In this document: piece by piece, positions 1 to 10,644 of the stretch | Layout: each line of letters starts with the position of its first letter | How positions within the stretch are numbered: position 1 is the stretch's first letter | Assembly: GCA_016946835.1 (NCBI GenBank) | Contig: JACVTC010000041.1 | Span: 40,001 to 80,000, forward strand | From: Neocallimastix lanati (nom. inval.) | Lineage: Eukaryota; Neocallimastigomycota; Neocallimastigomycetes; Neocallimastigales; Neocallimastigaceae | DNA: 40,000 nt | Reading direction: 5' to 3' | Notes under the pieces: model-generated | The model's input: the letters and a program-made list of their open reading frames with translations, nothing else | What the model was told of the DNA's origin: nothing | The model's database searches: none | Position numbers and translations under genes: made by a program

Positions 1-849
1 TTTAATTTCATCTAGTTTTCTGTTAGGTTATATAATGATTTTATTATTAAACTCTTTTGATGCATTATGTGAATTTTTTATATTATTTGTTAATTTAATT
101 CCAGTTCCACTATCCACAATCCTTTGTGTCATTTTATTTTTATTTTTATTGAGATTATTATATTTACAATTATCAATTGAATATCCGTTTATTTTGTAAA
201 TTTCACAATAATAATTTTTAGATTTGTTATTTTTATTAAGTTTATTATTATTTATTTTATTATTCTCTTTATGATATTAATGTTAATATTTACTAGTTGA
301 TTTTAATATATCAACCTTTTAGTCAGAATCATGTATCTTTGTTAATTGTGATAATAACTCCTATAATTTTGTAAATTTATAGGTTATTGGAGTTGTAATT
401 TCATTTTTTTTTATATTCTTAAGCTGAATATAAGATTTTGGTTTCTTAATATAATTGTTTTTTATTAATTTTTTCTCTTTCATTTTAAGGTAGTTCGAAA
501 AAATTATTTAATTCCTTTAAATATTAAATTTAATCTGTTAATCTAATATTTTAAAATATTTAATATAGCTTGTCCAGATTGATAAAAATGACTTCTTAAT
601 CTATTAATCATTTGTCTTACATCCTTTTTAATCAGTTTTGGGAGGATTCATCATAAATATTTATAATAATAGATCGAACAGCATTATCAGATTTAACTTG
701 ATTTTAGTTCATATCCTTTAAATTCATTTGTTTATCAATATATTCGTCATAATACTGTGCCCCTTTAATGTATCGTACAACCTTTAAAAATTATTTTTAT
801 CTATTTTAAAGTCTTTATAATTAAAGACGGATTGAGTGGAAGTTTCCAT
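1..849 (-). pseudogene. Ty1/copia relic A: decayed gag and start of protease
   Basis: On the minus strand a start codon at 849 opens a gag-like reading frame (METSTQSVFNYKDF), soon broken by stops and frameshifts. Near 196-212 the zinc knuckle can still be read as YCEIYKINGYSIDNC, where the second Cys and the His of CX2CX4HX4C are both Tyr. Next comes the aspartic protease signature RIVDSGTGIKLTNNIKN (about 70-125), then KIII-stop-PNRKLDEIK running off the window start. The same order is seen in element D in this window (WIIDSGTG, then NKIIIYPNGKIDEIK). Family knowledge: gag forms the virus-like particle and the protease matures the polyprotein. It is clearly non-functional. Its integrase, RT and RNase H would lie left of position 1. 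Confidence 0.85.
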
Positions 850-1149
850 ATATATTTCACTTATTAAATAATAATTTTATTTGATTTAATTTTATTATCA
901 GATTATTTATTTTCAATATATTTTGTTTCTGTATGAGTTATAAAAGCTGGCTATCTTTAAAAGAAGGATTTTGTCTCTTCTTATCTTCTTAAATGTCATT
1001 TTAGAAATTTATAAATTTAAAAAAAAAATTAAATAAAGATTGTTATAATTAAAATAGGAATTTATTACTTAATGAGAAATATATAAATAAAATATTTTTA
1101 AAATTTAAAATATTAATATGATAGTCTAAACTCAATGAGACTCTTCATC
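850..1149 (-). other. Untranslated leader of relic A between LTR and gag
   Basis: Roughly 300 AT-rich bases lie between the LTR end and the gag start codon of relic A, the expected place for primer-binding site and leader. I could not identify a convincing tRNA-complementary primer site next to the LTR (1149 and below, minus strand). No gene is visible. Confidence 0.5.
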
Positions 1150-1268
1150 TGTTAAGAAATTAGAATACACTTAAAAAAATAAACCTATAATGATAATTTT
1201 TTTTTTAAATAGTTATGTATACACTATGTAATAACATAATGTACATAAAATAAATGTATACCTTAACA
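1150..1268 (-). repeat. 5' LTR of relic A, shortened
   Basis: Read on the minus strand, this 119-bp block begins TGTTAAG (1268-1262) and ends CTTAACA (1156-1150), the same terminal inverted 7-mers that bound the LTRs of elements C and D. Its start (TGTTAAGGTATACATTTATT, then TTATGTACATTATG) closely matches the LTR of D at 25781. Its end (AAGTGT...CTAATTTCTTAACA) matches the D LTR end. It is shorter than the 196-bp D copy, so it has an internal deletion or belongs to a shorter subfamily. Confidence 0.85.
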
Positions 1269-1973
1269 ATTTGTATTATATATATAATTCAAAATCCATC
1301 TAAAATACATTATAGGATTTATAAAAGCAATATTAGGTATAAAATAAAATTGTTATAAAAAAAAAATAGAATTGAATAGAATAGAATAAAACAAAATTTT
1401 ATTAATGAAAAAAATAATAATAATTATATATATATATATATCTAAAGTTAATATTGATGCTACAATATGATATAATATAATTAAAATCTTATAAATAATA
1501 AAAAATTAAATATAAAATTTTTTTTTTTTTTTGGTTTCTTTTAAAATATCACTCTTTAAAAAAAATAGTGAATATTTTTTTTAATAAGTAAATAAATAAA
1601 TAAATAAATAAATAAAAAATAATAAAAAATATATATTAAGTATATTTAGTATATATATATTAAATTAACTTTTAATATATATTTATATTTATAGAGATTC
1701 CAATTTTTATTTTTATTTTTATTTTATTTTTTTTATTTCCTTTCATTTTGCTTTTATTTATGATTATCATGTTACTATATTTTATCATTTTTATTCTATA
1801 TTTATATTTTTTATACTAATATATGATTAATATTTTTATTAGTATTACGATTAATATTTAATTTTTTTATTATATTTATAAATATATATATTTATTATAT
1901 ATATATTTTTTAAACTTTTTATGTTTTATTATTTTACTTTTATTATTATTATTATTTTTATTTTTATAAAAAT
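1269..1973. other. AT-rich spacer
   Basis: About 700 bases of A/T homopolymers, TA runs and a TAAA array near 1588-1616. It lies downstream of the CDC50-like gene on the minus strand, so its right end probably holds that gene's 3' untranslated region. I see no coding exon or structured RNA. Confidence 0.5.
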
Positions 1974-2175
1974 TTATTTAGTTTTATAAGTAAGATGACT
2001 TGTATCTAATTTTCTTGGATTCATTAAATTCTTAACAAGGAATACAACACCTAATAGTATACAAATACCACCAACAAAGATAAATAAAATACCTAGGAAT
2101 GGATTCTTTCCTCCAAAGGCCGAAACATTACTAATAATAATAGATTTAGTTCCTCCAAAGCTTTTTACATCAAAA

Positions 2176-2225
<50 letters not shown>

Positions 2226-2241
2226 GATATATTTAAATCAA

Positions 2242-2279
<38 letters not shown>

Positions 2280-3418
2280 TATATATGATTTAATTTTGTA
2301 AAATAATAATATAAAAATTTTTTATCATGAAATAAAATAATATTTTTTTATTCTTATTTTTTTTATATAAAGAAACTTACTATCATAAATATCAATAGTA
2401 TATATTCCTCCTTTTAAACTTTCATTCGTATTTTGTCCATATAATTTTCTAAAGTTTGGAAGACCAGCAACTCTCATCCAAACTTGAAAACGTTCCATAT
2501 CAGCTAATTTTGGGAAATTTTCACGAGTGTAACCGTTAGCATATTCTGGAAATACTTTCATCCAATTTGGTGGTGGTGATAATGAACTAATTTGTTCATC
2601 GGTAAGACTGTCAATATTCATATTCTTGAATTTATCTTTATCGGAATCCCATGAAATACCATTTTCATAAAACACATATTGTTGACCGTCCTCTCTAACT
2701 AAAGGTGAAAATATATCTATAATATATATACACACATATATATATATAAATATGAGTATATCAATTTATATTTTATAAAAACAAAAAATTAAAATAGAAA
2801 AAAATTAAAAAAAAAAAAAAAAAAAACATATTATTATTTAATTATTAGAAGTGTTCTATTTTAAGTTTATATATTTAATTTCCATTCTTATAATGATATT
2901 AAAAAATACCGAACAAAAAAGTTTATAATATATATTGAAAAATATATATATATACTAATAATAAAATAGAATAGAATAATAATAAAAAAAAATAAATAAA
3001 ATAAAATGTGATTTATCCATTTTATATTTATAAATATTTTTTAATAATATTCAAGAAAAAAAAAATTATATTAAAATTTTATTTACCACTAAAGAATGAA
3101 TTTGCTATTAAACCACAAGGGTAAATTTGTTTATTATCTTCCGTTTTATCATATGGTTCACAAGAAGAATCAACTTTACTTATTGGAACTTCTGATTTTA
3201 ATTGCTTTGCATCATAACTCTTACTATAATCTCTATGATTTTGATAGAAGTTGGTTAATCTATAATATAAATAAACAGGTTTTTTATAAGTTTCAAAAAT
3301 TTGAAAACTTAATTTACAAATGTGATTTTGACTATCATATTCCCATTGACGAATTGGAACTGGTGGATTAATACCTTCACTACAATTTGTATAATCAAGA
3401 ATAATTTCATTTATCTTA

Positions 3419-3461
<43 letters not shown>

Positions 3462-4182
3462 GTAATATAATATATATATATATTTGTTTTAATTATTATT
3501 ATTTTTGTTCTGCTGATTATTATTATATTACTTTATTTCGTTTATATATAAAATTATAAAAAAAATAATAATAAAAAATAAATTTGATAAATATTTACTG
3601 ATTCAGATGATAAATAAAGTCCAATACCAATTGGAATAAATATTATTCCAATGATAAGAAATAGTGGTATAACATTTATAGGGGTAAGTAAGGGTTGCCA
3701 AGCCTTTAATCTTTGTTGTTTAAAAGGTGTGTCTGTTTATGTATTAATATAAAGTTAAAAATTATATATATATATAGATAGATATATATTGTCTAGGTTA
3801 ATATGTTATTATAAATATATATTGGTAAAATTAAAAAAAAAATATAAATATATATTAATATATTTCTTCCATTAATTTTTATGTTAATAACTATTTATTT
3901 ATCATTACTTTATTTGTTTATTAATATTTATTGTTGTTTTATTATTATTATAATTATTATTTAGTATTCGTATGTCAATGTCTTTGTTGTTTAAATGATA
4001 CATGTTTATATTATATTTTGAATTTCACATTAATTCTTTAATAAGTTTTTGTACTTTTAATAATAATATATAATGAAAGAAGGATATCATTTAACAATAT
4101 TTGATAATAATAATTTAATGGAAAATAATTTGAAAAAAAAAAAAATACCTTCAGGCCTATTGGATTTAGTATTACTTGTCAT
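1974..4182 (-). CDS. CDC50/LEM3-family P4-ATPase accessory subunit, five exons
   Basis: Exons on the minus strand: 4182-4149, 3732-3599, 3414-3087, 2716-2381, 2176-1974. They total 1035 nt, in frame, 344 residues. Introns have GTATTT, GTAAAT or GTAAGT donors and AG acceptors, and phases agree at every junction. The protein reads as the family does: N-terminal FKQQRLKAWQPLLTP, first membrane segment (FLIIGIIFIPIGIGLYL), INEIILDYTNC, YRLTNFYQNHRDYSKS, the IYPCGLIANSFF motif, SFGGTKSIIISNVSAFGGKN, then a second membrane segment and the NPRKLDTSHL tail. Family role: a glycosylated beta subunit that escorts P4-ATPase lipid flippases out of the ER and takes part in phospholipid translocation at Golgi, endosomal and plasma membranes. 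Length and two-TM topology are normal. Which paralog (Cdc50, Lem3, Crf1) cannot be told. Confidence 0.95.
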
Positions 4183-4680
4183 TTTCTTATATACATATAT
4201 TTTTTTATTTTATTTTATTTTTTTATAATAAATTTATTTAAATAGATAAATAAAATTATTTAATAAATTTATTCAATTTGGTAAATAAAATTTATAGAGA
4301 TAAATTTCATGTGTAATATATATATATGTATATATTTAATAGTTATTAGATTTATTATTTTGAAAAAGATGATATAAAAATTGATATATTGTTGAATTTA
4401 TTTTTAATGTCCCTTTGAGTTTTCTAATATATATATATGAAAATTATATTTTGCCTATTTGCTATAAAAATATAATTCAATATTATATTTTTTTTGAAAT
4501 ATATATATACTTTAAAATATAATATAATAAACAAAAAAAAAAAAAAATTATAGTTTTTATTATTTATTATTTATTTTATTAAGTATACAAAACAAAAAAG
4601 GTTTATAAGAATAATTTAATATTTGTTTTTTAAGAAAATTTTTAATTAATTTTATTAGAAAATAAGTTTTTATTTATTAA
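4183..4680. other. AT-rich upstream region of the CDC50-like gene
   Basis: About 500 bases between the CDC50-like start codon and copia relic B. It is TA-run and homopolymer DNA that must contain the promoter of the minus-strand gene, but no distinct element can be picked out. Confidence 0.4.
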
Positions 4681-5416
4681 TTTTTAAAGATTATTAATAA
4701 TCCTAGAAAAAATGATAAAAAAGAAAAAAGAAAAAATAGAAAATTCCATAATAATAATAATAATGTTAAAGATGAATCAAACTCTACTGATGGTGATGAA
4801 AAAAATATCAACATTTGATTCTCTGTTAATGTTATGATAAATTATATTGCACGAAATACAAAAGAAAATAACAAAATTGAATGGATAATTGATTCAGGAT
4901 GTCCTATTAATTTAACTAATGAAATTAAAAATTCAAAAAATAATAATATTAAAAATCAATCAAATACATATCTTAGGGTTATATCAGAATATATATATTG
5001 GAGTCTTTGACAACAATTCTTTAGAACCATATTCAGTGTTTATTATGCTGACGACGAAGAAACAAGAAAATCAACAAAATATATATTTCTTAATTGGAAA
5101 TAGTCCTATTTCTTGGAAATCACAATTACAAAAATGTGCAACTTTATCAGCAACGGAAGTAGAATTAGTCAGTCTAACTGAGTTACGAAAATTACTTGAA
5201 AAATTATTCAAGAATAGGTTTATTTTAAAATAAATATTGATAATAAATCATGTAATTACATTTCCAAAGATGAAAATTCTAATGAAACATATGAATATTA
5301 AATATAAATATATAAATAATAAAAAAAGAAAAAATGTCATTAAGTTGTGTTGAAACAAATAATATTAAAGCAAGACCAAAAATGAAAATTTTCACATATT
5401 TTATTTTCAAATAAAA
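4681..5416 (+). pseudogene. Ty1/copia relic B: gag end and protease fused to RNase H by internal deletion
   Basis: The first part reads as the basic gag C-terminus, then the protease signature (EWIIDSGCPINLTNEIKN, about 4879-4935). Shortly afterwards, from about 5040, the sequence is already in the RNase H domain: DDEETRKSTKYIFL, SPISWKSQLQKCATLSATEVE, INIDNKSC, and finally a match to the pol C-terminus (KARPKMKIFTYFIFK, stop at 5414-5416). Integrase and nearly all of the reverse transcriptase are missing, so an internal deletion removed them. Frameshifts and stops add further damage. C and D in this window give the full domain order for comparison. It cannot be functional. Confidence 0.85.
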
Positions 5417-5441
5417 AAAATTTTTTTTTGTAAATGTATGG

Positions 5442-5835
5442 GGAAATATTAAACATTATCATCAATTTCTATAAACATTATACATAGTACATATGATACG
5501 CCACATAAAGCCTTATACTTCATAAAGTAATTTTATAGTTCAATTTAAATTTTATTTTCCTTGTTGTATCTAAAAGTAATAAATATATGTATTATTAATA
5601 TATAATAAATAATTAAATAAATAAAAGATAATAAATATAATAACACATAAAATAAAATCGTGATTAAAATTTATGTAGTAAAAAATATAAAATATATAAA
5701 ATATAATGTTAAATAATAATTATTAAAATATTAGCTTAACTAATTTGATAATTTTAATATTATTATAAATAAATAATATATAAAATTTTGAAATTTCAAT
5801 ATCCAAAAATTAGTATTATAATAATATTCTTAACC
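5442..5835 (+). repeat. Decayed polypurine tract and 3' LTR of relic B
   Basis: A G-run (5442-5448) sits 25 bases past the pol stop, like the AGGGGGAA tract of C and D. The following block starts with a decayed TGTTAAG (ATATTAAAC) and contains GATACGCCACATAAAGCC near 5500, resembling AATACGCCACAATAAGCC in the LTR of C. It ends at CTTAACC (5829-5835), where intact copies end CTTAACA. The right boundary is an inference from that similarity. Confidence 0.6.
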
Positions 5836-6711
5836 AATAATTTCGAGATAATAATATATTAATTTATATTAAATGCCTCATGAAAAATTACGTGTTAAAT
5901 TATAAAGTATAATTTAAATTAAGTATAATCTGATGTTACAAATGTATTTAAATTTATTATTATTATTTTTATTATTATTATTTATTATTATATATTATAA
6001 TTTATTATTTATTATTTATTATTTATTATTTATTATTTATTATTTATTATTTATTATTTTATTATTATTTATTATTTATTATTTTATTATTATTTATTAT
6101 TTATTATTATTATTATTATTTATTATTTATTATTATTATTATCACTATGATTTATTACTATTATAAAAAATTAAACTTTGTATAATACTTGATATAAATG
6201 AAATTTGATAAAGAAAAAAAATCTTTTATGAACTATATTAATATTCTATTTTATAAATTGAATTATATTCAATTAAAATTTTATATATTTTAATATATTT
6301 TTTGTCAATAATCTTTATATTAAGTAAATTTTTTTTAGTAATATATTAATGATATTTATACATATAAACTACATTTAATAGATAATACATATTTCAATAT
6401 ACATTATATAAATATATTAAATTATTTGTGTTATAAATTATATATGTATGAGATATATTATATCCTATTAATGAATTTGTTAATAACTAATATTTAAATT
6501 TTCAAATTAAATTTATTAATAAAAAAATATTAATTAAAGTTTTAATTAAAATTATAAACTGAAAAAAGTTTTTCTGTTCAATTAAATTCTTTATTTTAGT
6601 ATAAAGATTTTTTAAAAACTATAAAAAAGTACTGTCTTTTTCTTTTGCGTGAAAAAATTTTTTTTATAAAGAAAAATATTTAATTACTTTGATTTAAGAA
6701 TTGTTTAAGCT
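5836..6711. other. AT-rich spacer with a TTATT-type array
   Basis: About 880 bases without a gene. An imperfect TTA/TTTATTA array fills roughly 5950-6150. It happens to be open in one frame (Leu/Ile/Tyr only), which is an artefact of the repeat and not a protein. The remainder is AT spacer before the small gene at 6712. Confidence 0.6.
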
Positions 6712-6965
6712 ATGGATGATCAAAAAGAATATGATAAGTTTTTTGATGAATCACCTTTATTTGAGGAAATAGAAAAAGAGAAAAAAAATTGAAACAATTT
6801 GAAGAATTAGAAGAAGATAAATATATTGATCCTGACATGCCAAAATGTGAATATTGTAAAGGTGTAAGATATATGCCAATGATGGTATATGAAGGTCTTC
6901 ACACTTCTGATTTTGTTAGTGTTCTCTATTGTTTAAATTGTCGTAGAATAATTAATACAAAATAA
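6712..6965 (+). pseudogene. Small zinc-ribbon-like protein, one-base frameshift in A8 run
   Basis: ATG at 6712 opens MDDQKEYDKFFDESPLFEE and continues to an A8 run at 6781-6788, after which the frame hits a stop. One base more or two fewer in that run would join it to the frame LKQFEELEEDKYIDPDMPKC, which stays open to the stop at 6963-6965 and gives about 84 residues. The C-terminal half carries CEYC and, about 28 residues on, CLNC: two CxxC pairs suited to one structural zinc. Acidic, coiled-coil-prone N-terminus. I do not recognise the family. Because the break is in a homopolymer, it could be a sequencing or assembly error and the gene intact, or it could be a genuine recent pseudogene. 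Confidence 0.6.
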
Positions 6966-7249
6966 ATAACTTTGGTGATTGTATTTTTTTTTTTTTTTTA
7001 AAAAAAAAAAAGAAATTTTTGAAAAATTTTAAATAATTATGACTTTAGTAAATTTAAAAAAAAAAAATTATTGAAGAAATTTCAACATTAAATTGAATCT
7101 GTATTATAAATATTAATAATATATATACACAAAAATGAAGATAATAATAAATAAATGAACTTTTATTAAATATAAATATTTTATTAGATATGTTATGTTT
7201 TTTTTTTTTTTTATTTTTTATTATTTTTTTTTAAATATATCTTAATAGG

Positions 7250-8160
7250 GAAATATTGTTGGTGTTGATATTGGACTGTCAAATATGGCTTATTTAATAA
7301 ATAAAAAAATAATTTTTTACGAAATAAACTAATTTTATTCTAATTGAGATATTGTCAAGAGTGTGTCGACATTTAAACAGTAAAACAAAGACTTTCTTCT
7401 TTGCTTTATCGTTAACAGATTGGAATGATTTTATTCTACAATTCTACAAGGAACTATCATCGGTGAATGGAAAGAGTTAGAGGACCATTTCATCTTTGAA
7501 ACTCATAACTTAGTTTTTTTAATATTAATATAAAAGATTTCAAGTAATTTCTTTTTTTAATTTCAAATATATATATATATATTTTTATTTTTATTTTTAT
7601 TTTATTTTATTTTATTTTTTTGGTATATTTTGTTTAATAATTAGAGAATTTTCAAATAAATATAAATATAACATGTACTTTTTTTTTTTTTTAAGTGAAA
7701 TTATAAATTAATTTCACTGAATTGAATGAATAAAAAATATTTTAAGTATTTTATATAGTATATTTTTAGTCCGTGAGCTAGCATACATAACTCCTATTTC
7801 GATCCCGTTACTAATAATATAGTGAATAGGTTAGTTGGTGAAAATTGTGTTAATATTAGTAATTTTCTGAATAATAATTGTGTAAATATATATGTGAAGT
7901 GGTACTGATTATATAACTTCTTTCCTGGTGGAAGAGATGCCGATATTATTGATTTAAATTATAAAAAGGAATGGGATGTTTTATTTAATAACCAAAATAT
8001 TTCTGGTGATTATTCTAAAACGCCATTCTTGGTACGATCAGTGACTCTCTTTACTGAAATTATGCCTATGGCAAGTACTTGTCAATGGTTGCTATCCCAC
8101 ACTTTAACCAATTTCCAGGTTTCCCTCACAAGAGGTTTTTATGGAATGTGGTGTATTTCG
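7250..8160 (+). pseudogene. Debris of one or more unidentified genes
   Basis: After a possible splice acceptor (TTAATAG, ending at 7248) the plus strand reads GNIVGVDIGLSNMAYLI, a pattern like the first strand and Asp motif of RNase H-like nucleases or resolvases, then stops within 30 codons. Further open pieces follow: SKTKTFFFALSLTDWNDF near 7378-7430, and FPGGRDADIIDLNYKKEWDV near 7923-7980, continuing to about 8140. These stretches are richer in G and C than the spacer and look protein-like, but no single frame or intron model joins them and no full domain is recognisable. Whether they come from one gene is unknown. Confidence 0.4.
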
Positions 8161-8162
8161 GA

Positions 8163-8744
8163 ATGTTGCATTTCGGAACTTGGTTTTATATGAAATGCGG
8201 CACATTTTATTAAACAGTTGATGTAAGGATGGCTTAAATTATTTTTGATAGATTAATAATAATATTTAAATTTATAATAAATAAAAAAATAATGAAATTG
8301 TATTTAATAATATTTATTTTTAAAAAAATATCGTTTACAACAATAATATATAATAATATTATATTTTATATTTTTTATTAAATTCTTAATAATATTTAAT
8401 AATATTTAATTTTAGATATATTTTAATATTTTTTGATAAAATAATAAAAAAATAATATTTAAAAAAATATTTTAATACTTTTTGTTAAAATAATATTTAA
8501 TAATATTTAATTTTAAAGAAATATTTTAATATTTATTATTAAAATAGTAATATTTAATAATATTTTATTAATTTATTAAATGTACTTATAAGAAAAATTT
8601 TTTGATGTTTAAAATTGTAAAAAAAAAAAAAAAAAATTACTCATTTATATTTATTTATTTACAATTATTTAAAAAAGAAAAAATGTGGAACGTTAAAATA
8701 TGAATTAAAATTTTAATGAAAAGTCACGTTCCGAAATGCAACAT
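8163..8744. repeat. 17-bp inverted repeat bracketing about 550 bp of AT-rich DNA
   Basis: ATGTTGCATTTCGGAAC at 8163-8179 recurs as its exact reverse complement at 8728-8744. The arms are unusually GC-rich for this spacer. A related partial copy (CCACAATATGAAATGCAAC) lies at 8871-8889. Between the arms there is only AATATTTAAT-type DNA with no reading frame. This could be a small inverted-repeat mobile element (MITE-like) or the remains of one. I see no obvious target duplication at the outer ends. Confidence 0.45.
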
Positions 8745-9088
8745 ATTAATATTATTGTTGAATTGTTTTTTATTTTTTTCTCATTTATATATTCCAAATT
8801 ATTTTTTAATATTTAATATTATTTTTAATTAAAAAATTATGGCTTAAATTTAAATTACAAATATAAAACGCCACAATATGAAATGCAACTTTGATTACAT
8901 TCCTCATATACAAGTATTTATTTATTTACATATCTATTTATTAATTTATTTATTTATTAATATTATTAATGATCATTTTTGATTTGGAATAAATTCCAAT
9001 GAAAATAGAATGAATGGAAAAAAATAGATATATTATTTATGAAATTAGAAGAACAATATCGAATCAAATAAAATTAATTTTTTATTTT

Positions 9089-9129
<41 letters not shown>

Positions 9130-9465
9130 ATTTTGAAATTAAAATTTAATGTAAAAAAAAAAAAAAAAAAAAAGGAAAAAGCTATAATTAATTTAATTAA
9201 TTTTAAATTTTAAATAAAATAAAATAAAAGAAAAGAAAAAATAAAATATAATAAAAAGCAATAAAATTTAAATAAAGAAAATTTATTAATATAAATAAAA
9301 TTGTATAATAAAAATTAAAAAAATATATAAATATATAAGAAATCAATTTAATAAAATTAGAAATTTTAATTTTAAATTTCAAATTTAAAGAATTTTTTTT
9401 TTTCTTAAAAAAAAGCAGGAAATTTCTTTCAATAAAAATTCATTTAAAATTTATTGTTAAAAAAA
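8745..9465. other. AT-rich spacer and upstream region of the DMT transporter gene
   Basis: About 720 bases of TTTA, TA and homopolymer DNA. The stretch just before 9466 is A-rich (AAAAAA directly before ATG), as for other start codons here, and presumably includes promoter and 5' leader. No further gene is visible. Confidence 0.4.
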
Positions 9466-10644
9466 ATGGAAAGTATAAATAATAAAGAAGTAGAAATTGA
9501 TATTAAAGAAAAAGAAATTACTGAAATTTCTTTAAAAGAAAAGGAAAAAAAGGAAAATCAAACTATAATTGAAATTCAAAAAAAAAAGGAGGATGAGCCT
9601 GTAGATAATAGTCGTTTAAGAAAAATTTGCGTTAATCGTTTTTGGTTATATGTTCTTGCAATTACTTGTACATTCTTATGGGGTAGTGCTTTTCCAAGTG
9701 TCAAATTAGGTTATGAAAAATTTCATATTAATAAGAAAGATTTAAAATCTATTATTTTATTTGCTGGATTAAGATTTACTTTTGCTGGTTTATTAATTAT
9801 TGCTTTCTATTGTATTGTAAGAAAACAATTCATTTTACCAAAATTAAATCAATTACCAGATATTACAATATTAGGTATAATTGGTATCACTTTCCAATAT
9901 ATTTTCTTTTACTTTGGTCTTAGTAATTCTACTGGTGTCAAATCTTCGATTATTAATTCTTTAAGTACTTTCCTTCAAGTAGTATTTGCTCATTTTATCT
10001 TTAAAAATGATAAAATTACCGTTCGAAAAGCTATCGGTTGTATTGTAGGTTTCTTAGGGGTAGTTATTATTAATCTTGGTGGAGCTATCTTTGGTAAAAG
10101 TAAAGATAGTAAAGATGTTGATATCTCTTTCTCATTAAATGGGGAAGGGGTACTCATGTTATCTTGTGTAATGTCTTCCATCGCAACTATTATTGTAAAA
10201 CTTTTAACTGCTAAGGGCTCTCTTTTCAAATCCTTAAGAGAAAATAATAAAGAAGAAAATGGTGAAAAGAAAAAGCCAGATATTATAATGATTACTGGTT
10301 ATCAAATGTTTATTGGTGCTTTAATTATTGATATAATAGCCATAATTTGGCTAATGTTTTCACCTCTTCAACCTAATGAAAATTCAAAGGACGAACAATA
10401 TAAAAATGTAAGCTTTTCTGGTTATTTATTATTAGTATATATGTCATTATTATCAGCAGTAGCTTTCTCTATTTGGAATACCTTATTAAGATTTAATAAG
10501 GTAGGTAAAATTGCCTTCTTCCGTTTCCTTATTCCAGTATTTGGTACCTTATTATCTGGCATTTTCCTTGGTGAAGATCTTTTCAAATTAGAAAATTTAA
10601 TTGCTTTAGTTTTAGTATGTTTAGGTGTTGTTATTGTATGCTAA
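9466..10644 (+). CDS. EamA/DMT-superfamily multispanning transporter, intronless
   Basis: 392 residues in one exon. I choose ATG 9466 (MESINNKEVEIDIKEKE); a TTG four codons upstream is not a plausible eukaryotic start. Residues 1-50 are a charged Lys/Glu cytosolic leader. After that come about ten hydrophobic segments in two halves, beginning FWLYVLAITCTFLWGSAFPSVK. TWGSAFP-type and GLSNSTGVKSSIINS-type segments and the second-half FRFLIPVFGTLLSGIFLGE fit the duplicated EamA fold of drug/metabolite transporters. Family role: export or import of small metabolites across a membrane; the substrate cannot be inferred. No introns, in a region where most host genes have three to five, plus bacterial-like architecture, suggests possible acquisition from bacteria. 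A loop of about 45 hydrophilic residues splits the second half. Confidence 0.9.
   Translation: MESINNKEVEIDIKEKEITEISLKEKEKKENQTIIEIQKKKEDEPVDNSRLRKICVNRFWLYVLAITCTFLWGSAFPSVKLGYEKFHINKKDLKSIILFAGLRFTFAGLLIIAFYCIVRKQFILPKLNQLPDITILGIIGITFQYIFFYFGLSNSTGVKSSIINSLSTFLQVVFAHFIFKNDKITVRKAIGCIVGFLGVVIINLGGAIFGKSKDSKDVDISFSLNGEGVLMLSCVMSSIATIIVKLLTAKGSLFKSLRENNKEENGEKKKPDIIMITGYQMFIGALIIDIIAIIWLMFSPLQPNENSKDEQYKNVSFSGYLLLVYMSLLSAVAFSIWNTLLRFNKVGKIAFFRFLIPVFGTLLSGIFLGEDLFKLENLIALVLVCLGVVIVC

Noticed and set aside
3096-3371. Plus-strand frame of 91 codons
   Set aside because: It is the antisense shadow of CDC50 exon 3, whose minus-strand reading has clear family motifs.
5933-6166. Reading frame of Leu/Ile/Tyr only
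   Set aside because: It is a translation of the TTA/TTATT repeat array, with no domain, no homolog pattern and no splice context.
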